DNA of 64,000 nt from Haliscomenobacter sp965225875 (GCF_965225875.1 NZ_CBDDBS010000002.1:3596001-3660000); one strand, 5' to 3'; shown: positions 38,292 through 47,728, numbered from the stretch's first letter. Notes: generated by a model from the sequence alone, not told the origin. Numbers and translations: made by a program.

Positions 38292-40769
38292 TCAACGAGC
38301 CACCAACACTTTTTTCATAACCACGCCGCTTTCAGCGACCACTTTCAGGAGGTAAATCCCGTTGGGAATACCAGCCAGGCTCAGGCTGCGTTGAGGCACC
38401 AAAACGCCACTCAGCGCTTTTCCATCTATCTGCAAAAGCTGCACGCTGCGCAAGGGTAAATCACCATAGTCGAGAAACAATTGATCACGAGCAGGTTGGG
38501 GATATACCCGAATACGTGCATCCAGGTACGGATCATAAACCGAGGTGCTAAGTCCTTTTTTAGCCGTTGGCGTACTGGGCAAAGGCGTCACCGGGATGAT
38601 TTGATCAGCGTTATTGATCAATCGAACATTCTCGATGCCCAACTGAATTTTAGGGTTTTCTTCCTCCCGCAGGTTCAAAATGACATCCTCGATGGTTATT
38701 TTTACTTTGCCGATGCGGCCATAACCACTTACGTTGCGGCCATCTGTACGGGTTAAAGCAACATCAATGCGGCCTTCAACAGGGTTGTTGCGCTGAAAGG
38801 CAATCAGGTTTTGTCCCAGAGTGCCCAGCCAGGAGCTTTCTGCGCTAAAACTCAGTTCGGTTTCCTGCACTTGGGCAGGGTCGTAACTGACGCTGAAAGC
38901 AAGCCCATAAACGTTTTCAGCCACTTTATCTGCTGTACCCAATTCGAGTGGGAACCATTGCCCTGGGCCGCTCAGTACTGTGTCTGCGTCGATGAATAAG
39001 GACGCACCACTACCGCGAATTTCGGGTTGATACAACTTGGGCAAACCATCGCCGTGCTCGCGCTGCCAGTTGCGGGCCAGGGCAGTGGTATCCGCTGCGT
39101 CGATCTGGCCATTGCCGTCGGCGTCCACAAAAGCGAGGTCAATATTGGTGTTGATGAGGGTAGTCCCCCATTTCTGGGTATTGTGGCGCTCCCAGGTGAT
39201 TTGGGCATTGGGGCGGGCAGTTCCACGGGTACCATACGCGAGGCCCAGTGGTAAGAGGTCGAATTGATCTACAACTCCGTTGCCATCAGCGTCGCCAGGC
39301 CAGATGCTTGGCGCAGTAATGACTGCTCCACCGTAGGTCAGGAAGGGAATGAGGTTTTGTTGGGCATCCACTGCTAAAGGAGGTAAGGTGCCGGGACCAA
39401 AGGTTATTTGAGTAGAATCGCCACTGAATTTGGGCGTGAAACAAACCTCAAACAAGGTCTCTCCTGAAAAAGCGATTGCACTTGGACTGAACACTTTTAC
39501 AAATCGCAATTCTCCATTGGTCACATTGCCTAATCCAAGGGTGTTGATGTCAATGATGTTGGGCATGGTGTAATTGATCCTTTGGAAGCTAAGCGCCTGA
39601 GGGTCCCAACGCAGCCCAAATTGTAGGCCATACAATTGTTTAAAATTGTCTGCAATAACCGGAGTACAAAAAACCTCACCAGTGCTGGCTATCGTGCTTT
39701 GCACAAGCAGACGGGGTTTGAAGGGATCAGGATATACAATGGTGTCCTGCGGAATGGTGTCCTGCGGTACCGGATAGCAGTTGGTGGCGCTCAAGCCGAA
39801 CAATGAACCGATGCAGCCATTGGAATCCGTAACGGTTAAGCTATACAGGCTGTCTTTGGCCATGCGGATGGAGCTGGAGTTGACGCTGGTTTGTTTAAAC
39901 CCATTGCTCCACTGAAAGACATATCCACCGGGCACATCTATACTACTTACGATAATGGTGGCGCTTTGTTTGCTGCTGTCGTCACAAACGACCCTGGAGT
40001 AAAGATAGATTGCTCCAGAGCCAGGAGCGTTGACGGACACCGCTACCAAAGCGGGAATGGTATCCCGATTCTGGTCGCTTACCCACAACTGATAGTCACC
40101 CGGAAGGGCACTACTGATGTTCGCTGTTTGAAAAGTCATGCCTTTGCCCGTCCAAAAATATCGGTAAGGCGGCACACCTCCACTTACACTTACGCTTGCA
40201 CTAGCCAATGAATCCTTGCAGCTATTCATAGCCGAACAAATTTGGGTAAAGCGCAATGGGTTTGGAGCAGAATGGCTTTTTAAATTGAGCTTAAGGCCAA
40301 TCAAACCTGTGATTGCTTGGGATCGATTGTTCCGGTATACTACTTCACTAGGTACAGGAGCATTGCTAAAACTTACGGTAGTGGTTGCTGCAGTTTTGTT
40401 TTTCACTACAAAGAGTAAGGAATACAAACGGGCGCCGTCGGGAAGATAAAAGCTGTCCAACCGAGTCCAGGAAAGGCTCAGTAGCCCCTTACTGATGTTT
40501 GGTGAGCCAAAGCTGAAATTGCTTTTTTTCAATTCGGGAAGGCCAAAGTTGCGCACATCCAGCAATTGCAACACACTGGTGTCCCACTGGGTAGTGTATT
40601 GCAGCCCAATCGTGTTTGCATAGTTGCGCACTCTGACGTCCAGCAACACAGTATCATTGCTGCTGGTATCGGTTCGGGTCAGGTAAATGTTCAGACAATC
40701 GGCGCTTTGGGCACTCAATTGTACGGCGAACAAAACCAGGAAGGTGAATAATGCATAAAAACGTTGCAT
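38292..40769 (-). CDS. Secreted cohesin/dockerin-like protein with T9SS sorting domain
   Basis: An 825-residue protein with a signal peptide (MQRFYALFTFLVLFAVQLSAQ). The first ~150 residues are cohesin-like (TIGLQYTTQWDTSVLQLLD). An SprB-like or PKD-like beta segment follows, then a second cohesin-like domain and a calcium-type dockerin (GDADGNGVVDQFDLLPLG, VDADGNGQIDAADTTAL). A third cohesin-like segment leads to the C-terminal T9SS sorting domain (VYPQPARDQLFLDYG to KVLVAR). The start is the ATG at 40769. It is presumably exported by T9SS; cohesin-dockerin pairing with the neighbour at 37668 is possible but inferred. Confidence 0.85.
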   Translation of the reverse strand: MQRFYALFTFLVLFAVQLSAQSADCLNIYLTRTDTSSNDTVLLDVRVRNYANTIGLQYTTQWDTSVLQLLDVRNFGLPELKKSNFSFGSPNISKGLLSLSWTRLDSFYLPDGARLYSLLFVVKNKTAATTTVSFSNAPVPSEVVYRNNRSQAITGLIGLKLNLKSHSAPNPLRFTQICSAMNSCKDSLASASVSVSGGVPPYRYFWTGKGMTFQTANISSALPGDYQLWVSDQNRDTIPALVAVSVNAPGSGAIYLYSRVVCDDSSKQSATIIVSSIDVPGGYVFQWSNGFKQTSVNSSSIRMAKDSLYSLTVTDSNGCIGSLFGLSATNCYPVPQDTIPQDTIVYPDPFKPRLLVQSTIASTGEVFCTPVIADNFKQLYGLQFGLRWDPQALSFQRINYTMPNIIDINTLGLGNVTNGELRFVKVFSPSAIAFSGETLFEVCFTPKFSGDSTQITFGPGTLPPLAVDAQQNLIPFLTYGGAVITAPSIWPGDADGNGVVDQFDLLPLGLAYGTRGTARPNAQITWERHNTQKWGTTLINTNIDLAFVDADGNGQIDAADTTALARNWQREHGDGLPKLYQPEIRGSGASLFIDADTVLSGPGQWFPLELGTADKVAENVYGLAFSVSYDPAQVQETELSFSAESSWLGTLGQNLIAFQRNNPVEGRIDVALTRTDGRNVSGYGRIGKVKITIEDVILNLREEENPKIQLGIENVRLINNADQIIPVTPLPSTPTAKKGLSTSVYDPYLDARIRVYPQPARDQLFLDYGDLPLRSVQLLQIDGKALSGVLVPQRSLSLAGIPNGIYLLKVVAESGVVMKKVLVAR

Positions 40770-40790
40770 GAGATCTTTCTTTTGTTGGGA

Positions 40791-40798
40791 CAAAGTTA
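40791..40798 (-). promoter_or_regulatory. -7 box (TAACTTTG) for the cohesin-like gene
   Basis: On the minus strand TAACTTTG lies 22 bases before the ATG at 40769. A TTTA sits 19 bases upstream of it, near the expected -33 position. Confidence 0.5.
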
Positions 40799-40911
40799 GG
40801 GGCAAAGTGTTTGGCGGTAAAGGACAAAAAAATGAAATTATAGCACAAAAAAATAGTAATAAACAATTAAAACTTTGTAAATCAGTTTTATATTAAAATA
40901 ATTATAGAAGA

Positions 40912-42363
40912 ATGAAAAAGAACCGTTTCCTCGATTTGTACCAAAATTTCCCTGCAAAAGAACGAAAGCAATTTGTTTTGTACGTGCACTCGGTTTTTTT
41001 TAACCAAAATAAAAACCTGCAAGCCTTAATAGAAGTGATTGAGCAATGTATAAAGACCAAAAAGGCAGTAGATAAGCGAGAAGTGTATATCCTATGTTTT
41101 CCTCAAGAAGCTTACAATGAATTGAAATACAATAACCTTGTTTCTGACTTGTTGTACCTGTTTTACGATTTTTTAGCCCAAAGTCGCTACACCCGGGAAA
41201 AGGTGCTGCAAAAACAATTGCTGATTCGCACCTTGCTCGATCAGGAATGCTTGGAGCCCTGTGTCATGCACTTGGAACGTTATGCTCAACTGCAAGAGGC
41301 TCAGAGCTGGCAAGACAGCAATTATTGGTATGCTGCCTATCAACTACAGGACTTGCAGGATCAGCACTTGATGAGCCAGGAAAAAAGAACCTATACTCCT
41401 CACCTGCAATCGCGTAGTGATGCCCTGGATCGGTATTATCAACTCGAAAAAATAAAAATCGCCTGTGATATGGCCAGTCGCAGCACTGCAGTAAAGGCAA
41501 ATTATCACTGTGCTTTTATTGATGACATCATCCATTGGTACCAGGATCATCCGCAGGAATTGGCCAGTTTCCCTGCTTTTCAGCTCTATCTGGCGGCTTT
41601 CAATATGTTTACGCGCAATGACGAGGGAGCTTATTTGCAACTCAAAAATTTGTTACAAACCCATCTTAAACTGATTCCACAGCAAGAGCTTCGCCTCTTG
41701 TATACCTACGTGCTCAATTTTGCAGTGTTGCGCATCAATTCTGGAGAAACCAAGTACTATCAGGAAATCCTGCTATTGTATAAACTGCTCCTGGACGAAG
41801 CAATCATTTTTAAAAATGGCACCCTCACCCAATGGACTTTTACCAACATTATTACTGCAGGTATCCGCACCAGGGATTACGAATGGACCGAACGTTTTAT
41901 CGAAGATTACCAGCACTACCTGGCCCCCGATCTACGCCAAAATGTTTACACATACAATCTGGTTAATTTATATTTTGAAAAAAAAGATTACCATTCCGCT
42001 TTGCGTAAATTGCACAATGTAGAATTTACAGATGCCTTTTATCACCTTTCTGCCAAGTTGATTCAACTCAAAACTTATTATTTATTGGCCGAACATGAAG
42101 CGCTGCTGGCGCTCATCAATGCTACGCGTCGTTTTGTGCAACGCAATCGGCAATTGTCAGATTATCAAAAAAAATCCAGCCTCAATTTTTTACATATTTT
42201 ACAGCGGTTGAGCCAGTTATACTATGCCGCTATGAATATTAGAGACGCGGGAAAATTTAAAAAACAATTGGAAAATGACCTCGAAGCCTTGCAACCACTA
42301 GCCAACAAACAATGGTTGGAAGAAGTATTTGAGCAAAATTTTTCATTTGCAACAAAACATTGA
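40912..42363 (+). CDS. Helical-repeat hypothetical protein
   Basis: A 483-residue protein with no signal peptide and no membrane helix. Sequence is rich in Leu, Tyr, Gln and Glu with amphipathic helices throughout, and segments such as YTYNLVNLYFEKKDYHSALRK in two parts resemble tetratricopeptide repeats (VNLYFEKKDYHSALRKL). No catalytic motif is visible. Related proteins seem common as paralogues in Saprospiria; function unknown. The gene is divergent from the cohesin-like gene and its coding sequence is more AT-rich than that of core genes. Confidence 0.7.
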   Translation: MKKNRFLDLYQNFPAKERKQFVLYVHSVFFNQNKNLQALIEVIEQCIKTKKAVDKREVYILCFPQEAYNELKYNNLVSDLLYLFYDFLAQSRYTREKVLQKQLLIRTLLDQECLEPCVMHLERYAQLQEAQSWQDSNYWYAAYQLQDLQDQHLMSQEKRTYTPHLQSRSDALDRYYQLEKIKIACDMASRSTAVKANYHCAFIDDIIHWYQDHPQELASFPAFQLYLAAFNMFTRNDEGAYLQLKNLLQTHLKLIPQQELRLLYTYVLNFAVLRINSGETKYYQEILLLYKLLLDEAIIFKNGTLTQWTFTNIITAGIRTRDYEWTERFIEDYQHYLAPDLRQNVYTYNLVNLYFEKKDYHSALRKLHNVEFTDAFYHLSAKLIQLKTYYLLAEHEALLALINATRRFVQRNRQLSDYQKKSSLNFLHILQRLSQLYYAAMNIRDAGKFKKQLENDLEALQPLANKQWLEEVFEQNFSFATKH

Positions 42364-42431
42364 TAACTTGTGTGCTGTAATTAGGGTCTTGTAGTTTTAC
42401 TGTTTCCCGAATCAATGCAAATATCATTTTT

Positions 42432-42439
42432 TATATTTG
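42432..42439 (+). promoter_or_regulatory. -7 box (TATATTTG) before the orphan CTD-like gene
   Basis: Matches TAnnTTTG, 90 bases upstream of the ATG at 42529 in an AT-rich leader. Confidence 0.35.
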
Positions 42440-42528
42440 TTACACATTTATATTCTTAACCATTTCTTCTTTTTCCCAAAAAGCATGACCTTTTACCAGT
42501 TTTTTCGTCACAAATAAAAAAACACGTG

Positions 42529-42846
42529 ATGGAAGTAGGAGAAATCTACATTCAGCCAGAAGAAGGACGAGCTTTACTAGACGTGAAGAATGACAAACCA
42601 CAGATAGTTAGCTTAATTGTACAGGACAAGCTGGGAAAGCCTTGTTATGAACAGCAATGGACATTGGAACTCGGCAAACATAGCCTGCAGTTCCCAATTG
42701 CCGATTTAAAAGCAGGAACCTATTTTGTATGGCTGCACTATGCAGACAAGACCAAGATGAGTTCTTTCAAAATCACCGCCAGCTCCGGAACAAAGCTGGA
42801 AACCAAAAAAAATTCTTTAGGAAGTCTTAAGTTTTTTTCTTGGTAA
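42529..42846 (+). CDS. Small protein resembling a free T9SS sorting (CTD-like) fold
   Basis: A 105-residue protein without a signal peptide or membrane helix. Strand pattern and landmarks match a T9SS C-terminal sorting domain: ALLDVKNDKPQIVSLIVQD, then DKLGKPCYEQQW, LELGKHSLQFPIADLKAGTY and FVWLHYADKTKMSSFKI. Normally such a domain sits at the end of an exported protein; here it stands alone and lacks an export signal. The ATG at 42529 is chosen over a GTG three bases earlier. Function unknown; it may be a relic, or a cytoplasmic protein of similar fold. Confidence 0.65.
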   Translation: MEVGEIYIQPEEGRALLDVKNDKPQIVSLIVQDKLGKPCYEQQWTLELGKHSLQFPIADLKAGTYFVWLHYADKTKMSSFKITASSGTKLETKKNSLGSLKFFSW

Positions 42847-42869
42847 CCTTGGATCTTGTTTTTTTCCCT

Positions 42870-43886
42870 CTATTTTTTAAATCGATCTTCCAAGATTCTT
42901 TGACCTCGTTCAAATCCTCCAAGTTCCCGTAGGCCCAAATGAGCTATAGTCACTTCAATCAAACGATCCGGGTCGGTTTCGTAAGGGGCGAAATATTGCC
43001 CAGCTTCCAGAAATACCCGGCGCGGTGCCAAACCAATCAACTCAGAACCAGTAACTTCAAAACCAAGCCGCTGGGCTTCCTCGCGACAAGCCTCAAAAGC
43101 GAGATGTAGTGGAGTTTGATCCAGGTCGGTGATGTTCATCGATACTTGGGCTTTGCCGTAAGCGGGCATGTACCACCCGATTGCTTTCACCCCCGGGCAG
43201 CGGCCAGGAAAGCGCTGCTTGATCCCATTCTCGTCGCGCTGAACATAGCCACTTTCCCTTACTTTTTCGGCAATGCGTTGGGCAACTTTTTGATCTTTGG
43301 TGTTCAGATTGACGTTGTAGGCGATCAAAAATTTACGGGCACCCAATACGGTAGCCCCGGCGGGGAATGGCCCTTCGGTCGGCCCGTAGTCAGGATACCA
43401 TTCTGGCTGCACAATTTTGGTCGCCAAGCCCTCGTATTCGCCCTGGCGGATATGGGCCAAATTGCGTCGATGGGGCGCGGTCGCTGCGTATTCGTACAAA
43501 TACACGGGAATGCTCAGTTCAGCTCCAACCCTTTGCCCCAATTGCTGGGCCAGGTTTACTACTTCTGGCATCGACAAGCCATTGATGGGGACCAGCGGGC
43601 ATACGTCCGTTGCCCCAATCCGGGGGTGAGCACCCTGGTGCTGGCGCATGTCGATGACCTGTGCGGCGGTTTTGATAGCCTGAAAAGCGGCCTCAACAAC
43701 TGCAAGGGGAGCACCAACAAAAGTCATCACCGTACGATTGGCATCAAACCCTGGATCAACATGCAAAAGATTTACTCCTTCCACCTGGCGGATAGAAGCA
43801 GCAATTGTTTCGATCCGTTCAGGATTGCGGCCTTCACTGAAGTTGGGTACACATTCTAACAGTGGTTGTTCATAGACTTGTTGCAT
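42870..43886 (-). CDS. ftcD: Glutamate formimidoyltransferase
   Basis: A 338-residue enzyme that moves the formimino group from formiminoglutamate to tetrahydrofolate in histidine degradation. The N-terminal ECVPNFSEGRN motif (11-21) and HVDPGFDANRTVMTF are diagnostic. The catalytic region is RQHQGAHPRIGATD, with His83 as the likely general base. Only the transferase half is present; the cyclodeaminase half of the animal bifunctional enzyme is missing, as is usual in many bacteria. It is divergent from deoC. No other histidine-degradation gene is in the window. Confidence 0.93.
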   Translation of the reverse strand: MQQVYEQPLLECVPNFSEGRNPERIETIAASIRQVEGVNLLHVDPGFDANRTVMTFVGAPLAVVEAAFQAIKTAAQVIDMRQHQGAHPRIGATDVCPLVPINGLSMPEVVNLAQQLGQRVGAELSIPVYLYEYAATAPHRRNLAHIRQGEYEGLATKIVQPEWYPDYGPTEGPFPAGATVLGARKFLIAYNVNLNTKDQKVAQRIAEKVRESGYVQRDENGIKQRFPGRCPGVKAIGWYMPAYGKAQVSMNITDLDQTPLHLAFEACREEAQRLGFEVTGSELIGLAPRRVFLEAGQYFAPYETDPDRLIEVTIAHLGLRELGGFERGQRILEDRFKK

Positions 43887-44025
43887 ATCCAGCAGGATTT
43901 GGGTGGACTCAAATTAAATGTTAAATATCTGTTTATATAAGTTAATTTGACCTATCTTTCGCCAAATTAATATTGCCCCATACCCCTACTTTAACAAATT
44001 CACCGGACAAATTATACATCCTGAA

Positions 44026-44700
44026 ATGAACGTTGCCGCATACATCGACCACACGCTACTGAAACCGGATTCGACCCTGGACAATATTCGCCAACTCTGT
44101 GCTGAGGCGCGGGAATACGGTTTTGCCGCCGTATGTATTCCACCTTATTATGTGCACGACGCTGCGCGTTGGTTGGAAGATGCGCCCGAAAAAATTCAGG
44201 TTGCGACCGTAGTTGGCTTTCCACTTGGTTATTCCAGTACCATTGCAAAAGTAGAAGAAATCAAACGTGCCATCGATGATGGTGCGGATGAAATAGATGC
44301 TGTCATCAATTTGTGTGCAGTGAAAAATCAATTGTGGTCGCACGTGCGCAGCGATGTAGACAGCCTGATCACTGCTAGCCGTATGAAGGGCAAAAAAATT
44401 AAAATCATCCTCGAAACGGCGATGCTTACCCCTGCGGAATTGGAGCAAGCTTGTGCCGTGATGGCGGAGTTGGGACCAGATTTTGCCAAAACCTCCACTG
44501 GATTCAATGGTGGTGGCGCTACCATTGAAGTAGTAAAGCGCATGGGTGAATTGCTCCAACACAAAATCGCCATCAAAGCATCAGGGGGGATTCGCAACTT
44601 TGCCGACGCCAAGGCCATGATCGAGGCGGGGGCTACCCGGATTGGGACTTCATCGGGTGTTGCCATTGTCAAAGGAGAGACTGGCGAAGGGGCTTACTAG
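44026..44700 (+). CDS. deoC: Deoxyribose-phosphate aldolase
   Basis: A 224-residue class I aldolase that splits 2-deoxyribose 5-phosphate to glyceraldehyde 3-phosphate and acetaldehyde. Schiff-base Lys155 sits in FAKTSTGF and the second active-site Lys183 in IKASGGIR; the Asp of DEIDAVIN (Asp91) is also conserved. Opening IDHTLLKPD is typical. Length fits the family. The gene ends at a half copy of the double-stem repeat, which may act as a terminator. Confidence 0.95.
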   Translation: MNVAAYIDHTLLKPDSTLDNIRQLCAEAREYGFAAVCIPPYYVHDAARWLEDAPEKIQVATVVGFPLGYSSTIAKVEEIKRAIDDGADEIDAVINLCAVKNQLWSHVRSDVDSLITASRMKGKKIKIILETAMLTPAELEQACAVMAELGPDFAKTSTGFNGGGATIEVVKRMGELLQHKIAIKASGGIRNFADAKAMIEAGATRIGTSSGVAIVKGETGEGAY

Positions 44701-44713
44701 CCTTAGCCCCTTG

Positions 44714-44742
44714 GGCAAAATGAAACACTTATTTTTTTCGCC
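44714..44742 (+). repeat. Half copy of the double-stem element
   Basis: GGCAAAATGAAACACTTATT followed by TTTTTCGCCC matches the right outer arm and end of the full elements (compare 9253-9283). No left arm or core loop is present. It probably is a decayed or solo end lying 14 bases after deoC. Confidence 0.6.
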
Positions 44743-44753
44743 CTAAGTTTTTG

Positions 44754-44761
44754 TACTTTTG
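44754..44761 (+). promoter_or_regulatory. -7 box (TACTTTTG) before the SPOR gene
   Basis: Matches TAnnTTTG, 20 bases before the SPOR gene ATG at 44774, leaving a very short leader. Confidence 0.5.
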
Positions 44762-44773
44762 CAAAAAAAAGAC

Positions 44774-45181
44774 ATGCAACGCATCCTTATTGCTTTGTTC
44801 ATGCTGATAATGAGCTTCGGTGCAGCGAAAGCACAGGGGCTGCAAAACATCCAAATCAAAGAAGATCCAGCCATTAGTAACTTGATGAGCCAGTATGTAG
44901 AGGGCAATAAGCAAAGACCTTACATCAATGGGTGGCGATTGCAAATTTTAGCAACTACCGACCGGCCTAAGCTGGATGAAACCTTGAACAATTTCAAAGC
45001 CCAATATCCGTTTGTACCCGTGACCTGGCTGCACGAACGGCCTTATTATTTGTTGCGGGTAGGTGCCTATCACAGCAAACTACAAGCAATGAGTTTGCAA
45101 CAACTATTGAAAGGCCCCTATCCTGGATCTTACTTGGTGCAAGACAGTCAAATTAGTCCCATTGATTTCATTGGATATTAG
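44774..45181 (+). CDS. SPOR-domain secreted protein
   Basis: A 135-residue protein with a signal peptide (MQRILIALFMLIMSFGAAKAQ). The second half (about 60-135) fits a SPOR peptidoglycan-binding domain: GWRLQILATTDRPKLDETL, then PVTWLHERPYYLLRVGAYHSK and a closing amphipathic helix. SPOR domains bind denuded glycan at sites of wall remodelling. It is 13 bases before rodA, so a role in cell elongation is likely. The ATG at 44774 is chosen because it gives the signal peptide; an earlier in-frame start overlaps the -7 box. Confidence 0.8.
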   Translation: MQRILIALFMLIMSFGAAKAQGLQNIQIKEDPAISNLMSQYVEGNKQRPYINGWRLQILATTDRPKLDETLNNFKAQYPFVPVTWLHERPYYLLRVGAYHSKLQAMSLQQLLKGPYPGSYLVQDSQISPIDFIGY

Positions 45182-45194
45182 AAGAACTTGAGTT

Positions 45195-46592
45195 ATGCTG
45201 GGTAAATTCACCGGGACAAAAACAATCGATTGGGTTGCTTTTTCCGTTTATTTGACGCTGGTTGTCTTTGGGGTATTGATGATTTATGCCTCCACCTATA
45301 TCGAGTACGAGAAGTATGGATTCATGCGCTCTTCGGTGGGTAGGCAGTTGATCTGGATGGTCATTTCGGCCGTGGCTTTTGGCGTTATCCTTACCCTTGA
45401 CTGGAAAATCTGGCAGCTCCTGGCCTATCCTTTGTATACCATCTCCATGGTTTTGCTACTTGGTGTGCCATTTTTTGGTACGGAGATTCATGGTAACCGT
45501 TCCTGGTATATCATTGGGGGTATGTCATTTCAGCCTTCCGAGCTTGCCAAATTGACCGCTGCATTGGCAATGGCTTCGTTCTTGAGTACGCCCAGTACCA
45601 ATTTAAAAAGTTTCCGCAGCCAGATTATTGCATTTGGGATGTTGTTGATCCCGATGGGTTTGATTTTGCTGCAAGGTGACCTTGGCTCGGCCATTGTGTT
45701 TAGTTCCTTTTTGATAGCAATGTACCGTGAAGGGTTGTCGCCCAACTATTACATTGGAGGCTTTGCGATTTTAGCCATCCTGCTTTTAGGTTTGATGTTC
45801 GACCCTGTGATCGTTTCCATTGTTATCATGAGCTTAGGTTTGTGGTACTTGAGTACCTTATACAAAGAACAAATTCTCTCTCAAAGGATCATCTCAGGCG
45901 TTTTTATTGCTGCCGTAAGCGCCTGGTGGTTTGATAAAGGATTGTATAGTTTGGCCGTGCTGGCTTCAGCATATTTGATCTGGGGTTTGATCTACGCCAG
46001 CCGCAAGGGCGTGCGAGAGGTAGGGACCGCTGCATTGGCCATTGTTTTGGCAGTTGGCATGTGCTTTTCGGCCAACTATGCGGTGTTTAAAGTACTCAAA
46101 CCCCATCAGGCTGACCGGATTCTGGTGTGGTTAAAACCCGAAACTTGTGCCGATTGTAAGTCGATGTACAACTTCATGCAATCCAAAACGGCCATTACTT
46201 CGGGCGGTTTATTGGGTAAAGGGTTTTTGCAGGGCAGTATGACCCGTTACAGTTATGTGCCAGAACAACCTACCGACTTTATTTTTTGTACGGTGGGTGA
46301 GGAGCAAGGGTTTATCGGGGCGATTGGGATCATCGGGCTGTTTTTGGTCCTGATGTTGCGCTTGACGGTGATTGCTGAGCGACAGCGCTCCAATTTCGCC
46401 AGGGTATATACTTATTGCTTTGTTGGCATATTGTTCATCCACTTTTTCATCAACATCGGAATGACCATCGGGGTGACGCCCATGATCGGTATTCCTCTCC
46501 CGTTCATCAGTAGAGGTGGTTCATCTTTGTTGGCTTTTTCAGCCATGATGGCCATTGTTTTAAAGATGGACCGGGATCGTTACCGTTTATAG
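45195..46592 (+). CDS. rodA: Rod shape-determining protein RodA (SEDS glycosyltransferase)
   Basis: A 465-residue polytopic membrane protein of the SEDS family, which polymerises lipid II during cell elongation together with a class B penicillin-binding protein. About ten membrane helices are visible. The C-terminal signature is GVTPMIGIPLPFISRGGSS, and the segment GNRSWYIIGGMSFQPSELAK holds the conserved loop. A larger-than-usual cytoplasmic or periplasmic insertion near 270-330 contains CADCKS. It lies between the SPOR gene and tgt, two bases before the latter, so translation may be coupled. Confidence 0.92.
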   Translation: MLGKFTGTKTIDWVAFSVYLTLVVFGVLMIYASTYIEYEKYGFMRSSVGRQLIWMVISAVAFGVILTLDWKIWQLLAYPLYTISMVLLLGVPFFGTEIHGNRSWYIIGGMSFQPSELAKLTAALAMASFLSTPSTNLKSFRSQIIAFGMLLIPMGLILLQGDLGSAIVFSSFLIAMYREGLSPNYYIGGFAILAILLLGLMFDPVIVSIVIMSLGLWYLSTLYKEQILSQRIISGVFIAAVSAWWFDKGLYSLAVLASAYLIWGLIYASRKGVREVGTAALAIVLAVGMCFSANYAVFKVLKPHQADRILVWLKPETCADCKSMYNFMQSKTAITSGGLLGKGFLQGSMTRYSYVPEQPTDFIFCTVGEEQGFIGAIGIIGLFLVLMLRLTVIAERQRSNFARVYTYCFVGILFIHFFINIGMTIGVTPMIGIPLPFISRGGSSLLAFSAMMAIVLKMDRDRYRL

Positions 46593-46594
46593 TT

Positions 46595-47728
46595 ATGTTT
46601 TCATTCGACATCCAACATAAAGACCCACAATCTTCGGCGCGGGCCGGACTCATTCAAACGGCGCATGGGGCCATTCAAACCCCCATCTTTATGCCCGTGG
46701 GTACCGCAGGTACAGTTAAAGCCGTGCACCAACACGAATTGGAGCAAGAGATAAAGGCACAAATCATTCTGGGCAATACTTACCACCTTTATTTGAGGCC
46801 AGGGATCGATATTTTGCAGCAAGTAGGCGGTTTACACAAATTTAATGGCTGGAACCACCCCATCCTCACCGATAGTGGAGGGTACCAGGTGTATTCTTTG
46901 GGCAATACCCGCAAAATCAAAGAAGACGGAGTCACTTTTCGTTCCCATATCGATGGCTCACCACATTTTTTCTCCCCTGAACGGGCCATCGACATTCAAC
47001 GCATCATTGGTGCCGACATCATCATGGCTTTTGATGAATGTACCCCTTACCCTTGTGAATACGGCTACGCCAAAAAGTCGATGGAAATGACGCACCGCTG
47101 GCTGGCGCGTTGTTGTGCCCGCTTTGACAGCACGGAGGGTTTGTATGGGTACGAACAAACCTTGTTCCCCATCGTACAAGGCAGCACTTACCCCGATTTG
47201 CGCATCCAATCCGCCGAGGCGATCGCTTCTTTCAACCGACCTGCCAATGCCATCGGTGGCCTTTCAGTAGGTGAGCCTGCTGAAGACATGTACGCCATGA
47301 CCGAGTTGGTTTGTGGCATTTTGCCAGCCGATAAGCCACGTTACCTGATGGGTGTGGGTACTCCGGTCAATATTCTGGAGAGTATCGCCCTGGGCATCGA
47401 TATGTTCGATTGTGTTTTGCCCAGCCGCAACGCCCGCCATGGCCTGCTTTACACCGCCGACGGTATCCTGAACATGCGCAATGCCAAGTGGAAAGACGAT
47501 TTTTCACCCATCGATGCGAATAGTCCCTGCCACAGCAGCCGCTTTTACTCCAAAGCTTACCTGCGGCACTTGATCCACAGCAATGAAATTTTGGGGATGC
47601 AGATTGCAACGCTGCACAATTTGTCCTTTTTCTTGTGGCTGGTGGGCGAGGCACGGGCGCACATTCAGGCGGGTGATTTTAGGGAATGGAAAGAAGGAAT
47701 GGTGCCGAGATTGGAGGCAAGGTTATAG
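46595..47728 (+). CDS. tgt: tRNA-guanine(34) transglycosylase
   Basis: A 377-residue enzyme that exchanges guanine 34 for a queuosine precursor in GUN-anticodon tRNAs. The active site has the base-binding motif LTDSGGYQVYSL (about 91-102) and the nucleophile Asp in FDCVLPSRNARHG (about 271). In the zinc region canonical DPxCxCxxCR is here D307-A-N-S-P-C-H-S-S-R316, so two of three zinc cysteines are Ser (310, 315) and only Cys312 remains; the later His of IATLHNL is kept. Such loss may be normal in Bacteroidota. It starts two bases after rodA. Confidence 0.95.
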   Translation: MFSFDIQHKDPQSSARAGLIQTAHGAIQTPIFMPVGTAGTVKAVHQHELEQEIKAQIILGNTYHLYLRPGIDILQQVGGLHKFNGWNHPILTDSGGYQVYSLGNTRKIKEDGVTFRSHIDGSPHFFSPERAIDIQRIIGADIIMAFDECTPYPCEYGYAKKSMEMTHRWLARCCARFDSTEGLYGYEQTLFPIVQGSTYPDLRIQSAEAIASFNRPANAIGGLSVGEPAEDMYAMTELVCGILPADKPRYLMGVGTPVNILESIALGIDMFDCVLPSRNARHGLLYTADGILNMRNAKWKDDFSPIDANSPCHSSRFYSKAYLRHLIHSNEILGMQIATLHNLSFFLWLVGEARAHIQAGDFREWKEGMVPRLEARL

